Shown: positions 1 through 6,250 of the stretch, in pieces
How the letters are laid out: every line of letters begins with the position of its first letter
Numbering within the stretch: position 1 is the first letter of the stretch
NCBI GenBank assembly: GCA_029932545.1
Contig: JAOZPW010000079.1
Coordinates: forward strand, 7,624-14,087
DNA length: 6,464 bases
Source of the DNA: Thermoanaerobaculales bacterium
GTDB taxonomy: Bacteria; Acidobacteriota; Thermoanaerobaculia; Thermoanaerobaculales; Sulfomarinibacteraceae
Direction: 5' to 3'
Made by a program: the position numbers and the translations under genes
The notes under the pieces: generated by a model
What the model was told of the DNA's origin: nothing
Database searches by the model: none
The model's input: only the letters and a program-made list of their open reading frames with translations

Positions 1-327
1 CTGGGCGTCATCCCGGGATCGATGGCCGCTCCCGGCTTCGTCGTAAGGGGTAGAGGATCGGAGGATTCACTTCAAAGCGCGGCCCATGGCGCCGGACGGA
101 GGATGTCAAGGAAAGCAGCCAAGAGGACATTGACCTGGTCGTCGGTCAAGAAAAACCTTGCCCAGAGTGGCATCACCCTACTCTCCGCAGGCCTCGACGA
201 AGCCCCCAATGTCTACAAGGACATCCATCAGGTGATGGCCGCACAGTCCGACCTGGTCAAGATCATCGCTCGTTTCGACCCCAAAATCGTCAAGATGGCG
301 CCACCGGGGGAAAGGCCGGAGGATTAG
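1..327 (+). CDS. rtcB: RNA-splicing ligase RtcB, C-terminal part (5' end outside window)
   Basis: RtcB joins RNA 2',3'-cyclic phosphate or 3'-phosphate ends to 5'-OH ends, using GTP and Mn2+, in tRNA splicing or RNA repair. The frame is open from base 1, so the gene starts outside the window; 108 codons and a TAG stop (325-327) are visible. The fragment begins LGVIPGSM, followed by PGFVVRGRG, the family's conserved loop. AAHGAGRRMSR then contains the histidine (codon 85-87, residue 29 of the fragment) that carries the GMP intermediate in characterised RtcB proteins. The end, with DEAPNVYKDIHQVMAAQSDLV and FDPKIVKMAP, is the usual RtcB C-terminus, so the visible part is intact. An ATG at 22 is internal and not the true start. 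The last 38 bp overlap the convergent mazF gene. Family identity is firm; the cellular role (tRNA splicing or damage repair) is not shown. Confidence 0.94.
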   Translation: MGVIPGSMAAPGFVVRGRGSEDSLQSAAHGAGRRMSRKAAKRTLTWSSVKKNLAQSGITLLSAGLDEAPNVYKDIHQVMAAQSDLVKIIARFDPKIVKMAPPGERPED

Positions 328-694
328 CATCCTCAGAGTCATCGGCGAGAAGGTCGAGGCCGAGGAAAAGGCGCAGCCCCTCGTTCACGGCCGCCAGTTC
401 GGGAGCGGAGATCTGACCGAACACCCTGAGGATTCGGCGCTTATCCACCGAACGGACCTGATCGATCAACGCCCACGACGGCTTTTTAAGTCCCGAGGCG
501 CCAGGGCGGAGCGGTGGGTACAAAGCGCCCTTTCCGGACGTTCCGGTCACCGGGACCACTGCAACCATCGGAAACCGCTGGGCCTCGTTGACCACGGGCG
601 CGGTGACCACCACACACGGCCGGGCGCCGCGCTGCTCGTGCCCGACGGTTGGATCAAGCGACACCAACACCACGCTGCCGCGATATAGCGTCAT
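290..694 (-). CDS. mazF: MazF/PemK-family mRNA interferase toxin
   Basis: Ribosome-independent endoribonuclease toxin that cuts single-stranded RNA at short specific sequences. The 134-aa protein starts MTLYRGSVVLVSLDPTVGHEQRGARPCVVV, the family's N-terminal strand and loop. Arg25 (in RGARP) and Thr50 (in VPVTGT) match the catalytic Arg/Thr pair of MazF proteins by motif. KKPSWALIDQVRSVDKRRI (about 70-88) is the conserved central block. The ATG at 692-694 is chosen because it shares ATGA with the antitoxin stop and begins exactly at the family's usual N-terminus; an ATG at 730 would add 12 unrelated residues. Translation is probably coupled to the antitoxin, since only a weak ribosome site is visible. 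The tail after about residue 115 (DDSEDANPPAFPPVAPS) is Pro/Ala/acidic, longer than usual, and partly lies antisense to the end of rtcB. No inactivating lesion is seen. Target sequence unknown. Confidence 0.91.
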   Translation of the reverse strand: MTLYRGSVVLVSLDPTVGHEQRGARPCVVVTAPVVNEAQRFPMVAVVPVTGTSGKGALYPPLRPGASGLKKPSWALIDQVRSVDKRRILRVFGQISAPELAAVNEGLRLFLGLDLLADDSEDANPPAFPPVAPS

Positions 695-987
695 TTGGGC
701 GTCGGGTTCCACCCCGTGTCGGGATCCCACCGAAGAACACGTCCCCCTGCGGGATCGACAAGATCCTCATCATCAACCACCGATCCACGACCCCAGTCCT
801 CAACACCCATTTCAGCCACTTGCACGCTTTCGACATGTGGGTTCCGAAGCGACCGTTCCAGCTCTCGACGCCGGCGCCGTTCCAACTCGCGTCTCGCGGC
901 CTCGGTCACGAACCGGCTCCGGTTCACCTCCCACCGATCAATCTCATCGACCACATCGTCCGGCAGAGTCACAGTTACACGTCGCAC
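691..987 (-). CDS. Ribbon-helix-helix antitoxin of the mazF operon
   Basis: Predicted partner that neutralises the MazF-type toxin and represses the operon. The 98-aa protein has a ribbon-helix-helix start: strand RRVTVTLP (2-9), helix DDVVDEIDRWEV (10-21), turn NRSRF, then a highly charged helix (27-46) with an Arg-rich run. The remainder (about 53-98) is acidic and likely flexible, as in antitoxin segments that wrap the toxin. The architecture resembles the Bacillus EndoAI type of MazE rather than the AbrB-fold MazE of E. coli. The start is GTG at 985-987: AGGAGG lies 5 nt upstream, the RHH strand follows at once, and the next Met is residue 60. The stop TGA (691-693) overlaps the toxin ATG. 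A palindrome lies immediately upstream, consistent with autoregulation. Fold and role are well supported; DNA-binding specificity is inferred. Confidence 0.88.
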   Translation of the reverse strand: MRRVTVTLPDDVVDEIDRWEVNRSRFVTEAARRELERRRRRELERSLRNPHVESVQVAEMGVEDWGRGSVVDDEDLVDPAGGRVLRWDPDTGWNPTPK

Positions 988-992
988 GGTCG

Positions 993-998
993 CCTCCT
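993..998 (-). promoter_or_regulatory. Shine-Dalgarno of the antitoxin gene
   Basis: On the minus strand AGGAGG lies 5 nt before the GTG at 985-987. It is the strongest ribosome site in the window and decides the GTG start. The toxin downstream has no comparable site, which would favour antitoxin synthesis over toxin. Confidence 0.75.
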
Positions 999-1023
999 AG
1001 TATGATCATACTCTAGATCATAC
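999..1023. promoter_or_regulatory. Palindromic operator-like site of the toxin-antitoxin operon
   Basis: AGTATGATCATACT at 999-1012 is a perfect 14-bp palindrome. Its right half, GATCATAC (1004-1011), recurs exactly at 1016-1023, 12 bp on, giving an extra half-site. RHH repressors commonly bind short palindromes or repeated half-sites spaced about one helical turn apart. The site abuts the antitoxin Shine-Dalgarno and contains TATGAT boxes, so a bound repressor would block transcription. The palindrome is seen directly; its use as operator is inferred. Confidence 0.65.
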
Positions 1024-1033
1024 CCAAAAACAA
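1005..1033 (-). promoter_or_regulatory. Candidate promoter of the toxin-antitoxin operon
   Basis: On the minus strand, TTGTTT (1028-1033) lies 17 nt before TATGAT (1005-1010). This would start transcription near 998, at the Shine-Dalgarno itself, giving a very short leader. A second TATGAT (1017-1022) could serve instead and start near 1010, but has no good -35 box. Either -10 overlaps the operator-like repeats. The rest of the gap up to dnaE (1034-1078) shows nothing clear. Confidence 0.35.
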
Positions 1034-1078
1034 TATCTGGGCACTGTCGCGGCCTCACACCAACGGATTGATATGCTC

Positions 1079-4000
1079 TCAATGCACCCATTTCTGCCTT
1101 GAATTGGCGACCTCGACCACCGGCACGACGTCGGACGGCTTGTCGAAGCCGCTGAATTCCAGTTCGGTTTGGCTGCCCTTGACCAACTGCTCGACTTCGG
1201 TTCTCAAGACCTCGGTTGGATCGACTGCCAGTGCGGGCGGCGGTACGAATCTCGCCCTGAAAGCACCCTTTCGGACCAGTTCAAACCGGACTGGTGTATT
1301 CCCGGAGTTGGCCAGCAAGAGCTCCCGCAACTCGCCAAGCGAAGACTCGTCCACTAATTCAAGATCCATCGAAATCTGCAGCGCTGCAGCCCGGGCCGTC
1401 TCAACACTCTCGAGTGCCACCACTCCCTCGATACTCAGTTCGACGTGCTCCCCGTCACCCTTCAACGACGCCGTCACCAACACTGCCCGGTCGTTCTCCA
1501 ACTGATGACTGACACTGTCATACACGTCGGGAAAAACTACCGCCCTCAGAGCCCCACTTGTCCCCTCGAGACTAAAGACAGCCATCTTCCGGCCCTGGTT
1601 GGGTCCACTCTTCTTGATGGGAATCTCCTTGAGACCCACGACCAATCCCCCGACGGTCGCCCGTTCGGCGCCGGTTGCAAATCTCTCTCCGATGGTCTCG
1701 ATTCTGCAGTCAGAAAATCGATCCAACTGTTCTTCGAAACGATCCAACGGGTGTCCGGTCAAGTAGAACCCCAACACCTCCCGCTCGCCCACCAAACGCT
1801 CACTCTGCTCTGCCCGTACACAGCCCTCCAGCTCCGCCTCCAACGCCTCCGACGGCAGATCGTCAAAGAGAAAACCTTGCCCCAGGGCCTGCTGCTCCCT
1901 CTCCCGAGCCGCCAACTCGGTGAACTGCTCAAGATGGTCCAGTAACCCCTTTCGGCTGACCTTGAACTGATCAAAGCAGCCGGCCCTCACCAATGCTTCG
2001 ACAACCTTGTTGTTGACCGTCCTCGCCGGCAGGGACCGCAGATAGTGCGACACCGAACGAAAGCCACCCTCAGTCTTCCGGGCCGCAATCATCGGACCAA
2101 CCGCGGCCTCCCCCACACCCTTGATCGCCACGAGCCCGTAGCGAATACCATCCGGCTCCACCGTAAATGCCTGTTCAGAGCGGTTGATGTCCGGCGGCAG
2201 AATCTCAATGCCCATCTGGCGGCACCGAACCAGGTACTGAGTAAGTTTGTCGGTATTGGAGGCTTCCGAGGTCAACATCGCCGCCATGAAGTGTGCCGGG
2301 TAATGTGCCTTGAGATAGCCAGTCAAGTATGCGACATGGGCGTATGCGACCGAATGCGATTTATTGAATCCATACTTTGCGAAGGGAACGATCTGCTCCC
2401 AGAGCTGCTTGAGCTTGCCCTTGGGAAAACCGTTGGCGACGCCGCCGTCGATGAAGTTCTCGCCCTCGCGGTCGATGATTTCCTGCTTCTTCTTGCCCAT
2501 GGCCTTGCGGAGAATATCCGCCTTGGCCATCGAGAAGCCGCCAATCTTCACGGCAATCCGCATCACCTGTTCCTGAAAGACGATGATCCCGTAGGTCTCA
2601 CCCAGGATCTCCTCAAGCTCCGGCAGGATGTAGGTAATCTTCTTCCGGCCCTGCTTCCGGGCTGTAAAGTCATCAATGAAGGCCATCGGCCCCGGGCGAT
2701 AGAGCGCGTTGAGAGCAGTCAAATCGGCAAAGACCTGGGGCTGCACCTTACGCAGCACCTCTTTCATGCCCGACGACTCAAACTGAAAAATGCCGTCTGT
2801 ATCACCCGCGGCAAACAACTCGTACACAGAGGGGTCGTCCAGGGTCAAAGTCTCCAGGTCCAAATCCGGATTCTCCGCCTGCCGAACCGAAGTGACCGCA
2901 TCGTCGATAACCGTCAATGTCCTCAGTCCCAGGAAGTCCATCTTCAACAGGCCCAGAGCCTCGACATCGTCCTTGTCGTATTGGGTAATGACCTCCTCGT
3001 TGGAGGTCCGGCTCAGGGGTATCAAATTGACCAGCGGTTCGGGAGCGATCACGACCCCGGCCGCATGAACTCCGCAGTGGCGCGCCAGGCCTTCGAGCTT
3101 CCTGGCAGTCTCGATCACTTGTGCAACGTCCTCGTCGCCCTCGACCAGTTCCCTCAGTTCAGACGAGTCCCTCAGCGCCTGCTCGATCGTGATGCCCAGA
3201 TCGTCCGGGACCAGCTTGGCGATCCGGTCGACGTCTCCGAATTGCATTTCCAGGACCCTGCCGACGTCACGAATTGCCGACTTGGCCTTGAGAATATTGA
3301 AGGTCGCAATCTGACAGACCGAGTCCTCACCATACTGTTCACGGACGTAATCGATCACGTCCTCCCTGCCCCGCTGGCAGAAATCAATATCGATGTCAGG
3401 CATCGAGATCCGCTCCGGGTTGAGAAAACGCTCAAACAGAAGATCGTACTCCATGGGGTCGATGTCGGTGATGCCCAGAGCATAGGAGACCACCGATCCG
3501 GCCGCGGACCCGCGGCCCGGTCCGACAGGGATTCTTTTCTCCTTGGCAAAACGAATGAAATCCCAGACGACCAGGAAATACCCCGGGAAACCCATCTCCT
3601 CGATGACCCTTATCTCATGATCGAGCCTGGTCGTGTATTCCTCCCGCGTCGTCTTCCGCGCAACCGGCTGCGCCATGCGACCTTCCAGGCCCTCGTGGGC
3701 AATGCGGCGAAAATAGCTGCTTTCGTCTTCGCCCCCCGGAATCGGGAAACTGGGGAGGTGATAGGTCGAAGTGTCAAATTCGAAGTGGCAACGTGCCGCA
3801 ATCTCCGCAGTCCGCTCGCAAGCCCCAGGAAAACCCTCAAACAATCGATACATCTCGTCGGCCGACTTGACGTAGAACTCGCCGTTGTAGACGTACTTCT
3901 GCTGGAGCTCACTGAGCTTGTCGCCCTGTCCAATCCCGATCAGAATCTTGTGAGCGAACACATCCTCCGGACGATGAAAATGACAGTCATTGGTCGCCAC

Positions 4001-4627
4001 CAATGGAATATCGGTCAAGCGCGAAAGATCCTTCATGCCCTCTCGGACGAATTCTTCGTCCACCGATCCGTGGTTTTGAATCTCCAAGAAGAAATTATCT
4101 GGCCCCAGAATCTCCCGATATTCTTCGGCAATCCTCCGCGCGCCCGAGGCATCCCGCTGCATCAGGCGTTGGGGAATCTCACCGCTGAGACATGCCGTCA
4201 AGCCGATCAGTCCTTCGCTGTAGCGAGATAACAACTCTTTTGAAATTCGAGGTTTATAATAAAACCCCTCAAGAGCAGCCTTACTGACCAAATGGGTCAG
4301 ATTGCTGTAACCCTCTTGGTTCTCGGCCAACAGCACCAGGTGGTAGTAGGGTTTGAGACCCATACCCGGGGCGCCCTTCTCCCGATGGTCTCCAGGAGCA
4401 ACATAGACTTCGCAGCCCACCACCGGTCGAATACCGCCTCCTCGAGCCGCCTTGACAAACTGGAAGGCATTGAAGATGTTGCCGTGGTCGGTGATCGCCA
4501 CAGCCTCCATACCGAGCTCCTTGACCTGATCGACCAGCATGGGAATCTGAATCGTCGAATCCAGGAGGGAGTAGTGGGAGTGAAGGTGAAGGTGGGCAAA
4601 TGGCCGGGAAGAACCGCTCGAACTCAT
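1079..4627 (-). CDS. dnaE: DNA polymerase III subunit alpha (replicative polymerase, DnaE1 type)
   Basis: Catalytic subunit of the chromosomal replicase. At 1182 aa it is full length (E. coli DnaE is 1160). The PHP domain (about 10-280) begins HLHLHSHYSLLD. All expected PHP metal ligands appear: H14, H16, D23, H48 (ITDHGN), E73 (GCEVY), H96, C146 (LTACLSGE), D214 and H216 (ATNDCHFH). PVGPGRGSAAGS (367-378) is a conserved polymerase motif. PDIDIDF supplies D411 and D413, and KMDFLGL supplies D564, aligning with E. coli D401, D403 and D555. A helix-hairpin-helix (AIKGVGEAAV, 834-843) is followed by a likely clamp-binding motif QGFLF (917-921) and an OB fold (about 990-1075). The start ATG (4625-4627) gives a normal N-terminus but lacks a strong Shine-Dalgarno. 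No separate exonuclease domain is inserted in PHP, so this is DnaE, not PolC. The toxin-antitoxin operon follows in the same direction after 91 bp, with no clear terminator between them. Confidence 0.98.
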   Translation of the reverse strand: MSSSGSSRPFAHLHLHSHYSLLDSTIQIPMLVDQVKELGMEAVAITDHGNIFNAFQFVKAARGGGIRPVVGCEVYVAPGDHREKGAPGMGLKPYYHLVLLAENQEGYSNLTHLVSKAALEGFYYKPRISKELLSRYSEGLIGLTACLSGEIPQRLMQRDASGARRIAEEYREILGPDNFFLEIQNHGSVDEEFVREGMKDLSRLTDIPLVATNDCHFHRPEDVFAHKILIGIGQGDKLSELQQKYVYNGEFYVKSADEMYRLFEGFPGACERTAEIAARCHFEFDTSTYHLPSFPIPGGEDESSYFRRIAHEGLEGRMAQPVARKTTREEYTTRLDHEIRVIEEMGFPGYFLVVWDFIRFAKEKRIPVGPGRGSAAGSVVSYALGITDIDPMEYDLLFERFLNPERISMPDIDIDFCQRGREDVIDYVREQYGEDSVCQIATFNILKAKSAIRDVGRVLEMQFGDVDRIAKLVPDDLGITIEQALRDSSELRELVEGDEDVAQVIETARKLEGLARHCGVHAAGVVIAPEPLVNLIPLSRTSNEEVITQYDKDDVEALGLLKMDFLGLRTLTVIDDAVTSVRQAENPDLDLETLTLDDPSVYELFAAGDTDGIFQFESSGMKEVLRKVQPQVFADLTALNALYRPGPMAFIDDFTARKQGRKKITYILPELEEILGETYGIIVFQEQVMRIAVKIGGFSMAKADILRKAMGKKKQEIIDREGENFIDGGVANGFPKGKLKQLWEQIVPFAKYGFNKSHSVAYAHVAYLTGYLKAHYPAHFMAAMLTSEASNTDKLTQYLVRCRQMGIEILPPDINRSEQAFTVEPDGIRYGLVAIKGVGEAAVGPMIAARKTEGGFRSVSHYLRSLPARTVNNKVVEALVRAGCFDQFKVSRKGLLDHLEQFTELAAREREQQALGQGFLFDDLPSEALEAELEGCVRAEQSERLVGEREVLGFYLTGHPLDRFEEQLDRFSDCRIETIGERFATGAERATVGGLVVGLKEIPIKKSGPNQGRKMAVFSLEGTSGALRAVVFPDVYDSVSHQLENDRAVLVTASLKGDGEHVELSIEGVVALESVETARAAALQISMDLELVDESSLGELRELLLANSGNTPVRFELVRKGAFRARFVPPPALAVDPTEVLRTEVEQLVKGSQTELEFSGFDKPSDVVPVVEVANSRQKWVH
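1082..1091. repeat. Inverted 10-mer at the 3' end of dnaE (pairs with 4626-4635)
   Basis: ATGCACCCAT here spans the last codons of dnaE and is the exact reverse complement of ATGGGTGCAT at 4626-4635, which covers the dnaE start. The two ends of the dnaE mRNA are therefore complementary over 10 bases. The match is certain; its meaning is unknown and it may be chance. Confidence 0.45.
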
Positions 4628-4635
4628 GGGTGCAT
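4626..4635. repeat. Inverted 10-mer overlapping the dnaE start codon (pairs with 1082-1091)
   Basis: ATGGGTGCAT on the plus strand; in the mRNA it reads AUGCACCCAU and its last two bases are the A and U of the start codon. It is the partner of the 10-mer that ends 3 nt before the end of the dnaE stop codon. Confidence 0.45.
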
Positions 4636-4646
4636 GATACGCCAGA

Positions 4647-4670
4647 AAGCTGGGGGGCGGGGAAGCTGGG
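4647..4670. repeat. G-rich intergenic repeat, two AAGCTGGG units
   Basis: AAGCTGGG occurs at 4647-4654 and 4663-4670, 16 bp apart, separated by a run of G and C. It lies in the 141-bp gap upstream of dnaE. Low-complexity intergenic DNA of this kind is common in some bacterial genomes. No function can be assigned. Confidence 0.5.
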
Positions 4671-4682
4671 AGGCCGAGGTTT

Positions 4683-4710
4683 CATCCTTCCGCCTACATC
4701 CTTCTGCCTT
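4683..4710. repeat. Tandem 14-mer pair, CATCCTTCyGCCTw
   Basis: CATCCTTCCGCCTA (4683-4696) is directly followed by CATCCTTCTGCCTT (4697-4710), 12 of 14 bases identical. The tract is pyrimidine-rich on the plus strand and continues as CAACTTCCTC. It lies in the divergent gap between dnaE and the TPR gene, so it falls in the leader or promoter area of one or both. Confidence 0.6.
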
Positions 4711-4727
4711 CAACTTCCTCAAAACAC

Positions 4728-4756
4728 TTGACATCTGGATATCAGACATGGAAAAT
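4728..4756 (+). promoter_or_regulatory. Candidate promoter of the TPR gene
   Basis: A perfect TTGACA (4728-4733) is followed after 17 bp by GAAAAT (4751-4756), which matches the -10 consensus at 4 of 6 positions. Transcription would begin near 4763, leaving a leader of only a few bases before the ATG at 4769. That fits the absence of a Shine-Dalgarno there. The -10 is weak. Confidence 0.4.
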
Positions 4757-4768
4757 AGTTGTGTCTAG

Positions 4769-5104
4769 ATGAAAATTCTTTCTCGATTCCGTGCTGATCA
4801 ACGGCTCCCACCGCAGGATGCCGAGACAGCCATCAGCATCTACCGGCGGCACGCCGCGCAGGCAATCGCCGACGAGCGATGGCCGGCAGCCGAAATTTTC
4901 TTCAACCGGATCATCGAAGTGTCTCCTGGCCACACCGAAGCCTGGCTGATGAAGGGCTGGTTACGCCACCACTGCCGCCAGGATGAAGCCTCTGCCCTCG
5001 AGTGTTACAAGAAGGTCATCGATCTCTGTGCCCACAACGCCAATCATCCTCATGGGCAAAGGGCCAAGCGATCACTGGGACACATCCTCGCCGCTGCGGT
5101 GTAA
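4769..5104 (+). CDS. Small tetratricopeptide-repeat protein, function unknown
   Basis: A 111-aa protein made mostly of two adjacent 34-residue TPR units: about 21-54 (AISIYRRHAAQAIADERW to EVSPG) and 55-88 (HTEAWLMKGWLRHH to KKVIDLCA). Each has the expected small and aromatic residues of the helix pair, and the first ends at the typical Pro. TPRs build a helical scaffold for protein binding, so an adaptor role is likely but the partner is unknown. No signal peptide or membrane segment is seen, suggesting a cytoplasmic protein. The ATG at 4769 has no Shine-Dalgarno but lies just downstream of a TTGACA promoter candidate, so it may be nearly leaderless. The gene is divergent from dnaE and its stop lies 5 bp from the end of the ispB-like gene. 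Two full TPRs argue that it is real, though it is short. Confidence 0.75.
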   Translation: MKILSRFRADQRLPPQDAETAISIYRRHAAQAIADERWPAAEIFFNRIIEVSPGHTEAWLMKGWLRHHCRQDEASALECYKKVIDLCAHNANHPHGQRAKRSLGHILAAAV

Positions 5105-5109
5105 CTCCA

Positions 5110-6117
5110 CTATTTCTTCCGCTCCAGCAGGATGCGGGTCGCTCCGATAAGGGCGTCGCGTTCGGGGCTTTCCGGAAGAAATCGCGCGACCTCAACCGCC
5201 TGATCCGCCAATACGGCAGCCCGTCGCCGGACCTCGTCCAGCACTCCCGACTGAGTGACTCGGTCCAGGAGTTCCTCTTCGCTCATCGAGCCGAAAGTCC
5301 TGGTCCGGGCCACCTCGGCGACCTTCTCCCGAGTCTCCTGATCGGCCTTTTCAAGCATCAAGATGATCGGCAAGGTTGCCCGGCCCTCGCGAAGGTCGGC
5401 CATGACCGGCTTGCCCACCTCTTCCCGGGCCGAGGTGAAATCCAGGACATCGTCGATCAGCTGGAAGCAGAGTCCCAGATTGATGCCGAATTGGTGAAGA
5501 TGACCCTCGAACCAGTTGAGGGAGGGTTCAAAAAGCGCCGGGAGGCAGCAGGCCGCGGCGAAAAGCTCCGCCGTCTTTCGCCGCGTGATGTCTAAATAGG
5601 TCGCTTCACTGACATCGACGCGGCCGCGAACCGAGGCCGAAAGAATCTCACCTTCGGTCATCCGTAGAGTGGCGGCGTTGAGCCGCCGCATGACCTCGAC
5701 GTCACCATATTCCAGACACAAGTCCATTGACCGCGAATAGAACCAGTCGCCGACCAGCACCGTGACCTCATTGTTCCAGCGACGGTTGGCCGTAGGTTTG
5801 CCGCGCCGGAGATCCGAGCCATCAATGATGTCGTCGTGAACCAGGGTCGCGGTGTGGATCAACTCGACAACCGCACCGTAGCGGACGTCTCGATCCCCGC
5901 TGTAGCCCAGCATTCGGCTGATCAGCAGAACCAGGGCCGGCCGGATACGTTTGCCTCCGCTGTTCAGTACGTAACCACCGACCTCCCGGACCATCGGCAG
6001 AGCCTGCTCCAGTTCGAGCTCGAAGAACTGCTCGACCATTTCCAGCCGGGGTTTGACCGGGTGGAAAAACTCCCGAATCCGCGCCGCCTGCCGCACCGTT
6101 GAAACCGCACCTTTCAC
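5110..6117 (-). CDS. ispB: Long-chain trans-polyprenyl diphosphate synthase (IspB-like)
   Basis: Condenses isopentenyl diphosphate units onto an allylic primer to make the side chain of respiratory quinones. Numbering from the GTG at 6117 gives 335 aa (E. coli IspB 323). Motifs in order: GGKRIRP (about 54-60, substrate binding); LVHDDIIDGSDLRR with the first Asp-rich motif D95, D96, D99; GDWFYSRS; KTAELFAAAC; and QLIDDVLDF with the second, D222, D223, D226. Ala at position -5 before the first motif (HTATLVHDD) is the small residue found in long-chain synthases rather than farnesyl synthases. Exact chain length cannot be read. The start is uncertain: GTG 6117, GTG 6096 (AAGG 13 nt upstream) or ATG 6039 are possible. 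The frame stays open to an ATG at 6447, but the added Arg- and Cys-rich residues resemble no synthase and cover repeats and hairpins. It converges on the TPR gene, 5 bp apart. Confidence 0.93.
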   Translation of the reverse strand: MKGAVSTVRQAARIREFFHPVKPRLEMVEQFFELELEQALPMVREVGGYVLNSGGKRIRPALVLLISRMLGYSGDRDVRYGAVVELIHTATLVHDDIIDGSDLRRGKPTANRRWNNEVTVLVGDWFYSRSMDLCLEYGDVEVMRRLNAATLRMTEGEILSASVRGRVDVSEATYLDITRRKTAELFAAACCLPALFEPSLNWFEGHLHQFGINLGLCFQLIDDVLDFTSAREEVGKPVMADLREGRATLPIILMLEKADQETREKVAEVARTRTFGSMSEEELLDRVTQSGVLDEVRRRAAVLADQAVEVARFLPESPERDALIGATRILLERKK

Positions 6118-6195
6118 GCGGCGCAGTCTAGCACTGAAGCTGTCAGCTTTCAGCGATAAGCTGAAGCGCTTGCAAAAACCCGAAAAACCACCAAC

Positions 6196-6231
6196 CACAG
6201 AGACACAGAGAGCACAGAGAAGATCACAGAG
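6196..6231. repeat. CACAGAG repeat cluster
   Basis: Four exact CACAGAG units lie at 6196-6202, 6204-6210, 6213-6219 and 6225-6231, at spacings of 8, 9 and 12 bp. The tract is purine-rich on the plus strand. Similar ACAGAG-type low-complexity sequence is a familiar source of spurious short proteins in annotated bacterial genomes. No hairpin or coding function is evident. Confidence 0.65.
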
Positions 6232-6250
6232 AGGAGCGCCGTTACTTGAC

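Noticed and set aside
342..363. TCGGC/GCCGA hairpin after rtcB as a terminator
   Set aside because: Short stem with a 12-nt loop and no following T tract, and it lies within the mazF coding region.
588..1016. Three plus-strand open frames across the toxin-antitoxin operon
   Set aside because: They lie opposite well-supported mazF and antitoxin genes, have Pro/Arg/Ser-rich composition and match nothing recognisable.
1022..1042. CCCA/TGGG stem between dnaE and the antitoxin as a dnaE terminator
   Set aside because: The stem is only 4 bp with an 11-nt loop and has no T-run placed after it on the minus strand.
2045..4231. 728-codon open frame antisense to dnaE
   Set aside because: It is codon-aligned with dnaE on the opposite strand. 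Stops there need TTA, CTA or TCA codons in dnaE, which are rare in GC-rich genes. The translation shows no recognisable domain, so it is a shadow.
4281..4768. Open frames on both strands around the dnaE start, some running into the intergenic repeats
   Set aside because: They overlap the conserved PHP-domain coding region in other frames and have no motifs of their own.
4742..4933. 63-codon minus-strand frame opposite the TPR gene
   Set aside because: No domain or ribosome site is seen, and the plus-strand frame with two full TPR units explains the sequence better.
6196..6231. CACAGAG cluster as a CRISPR array
   Set aside because: The units are 7 bp with gaps of only 1, 2 and 5 bp; there are no spacers of typical length and no cas genes nearby.
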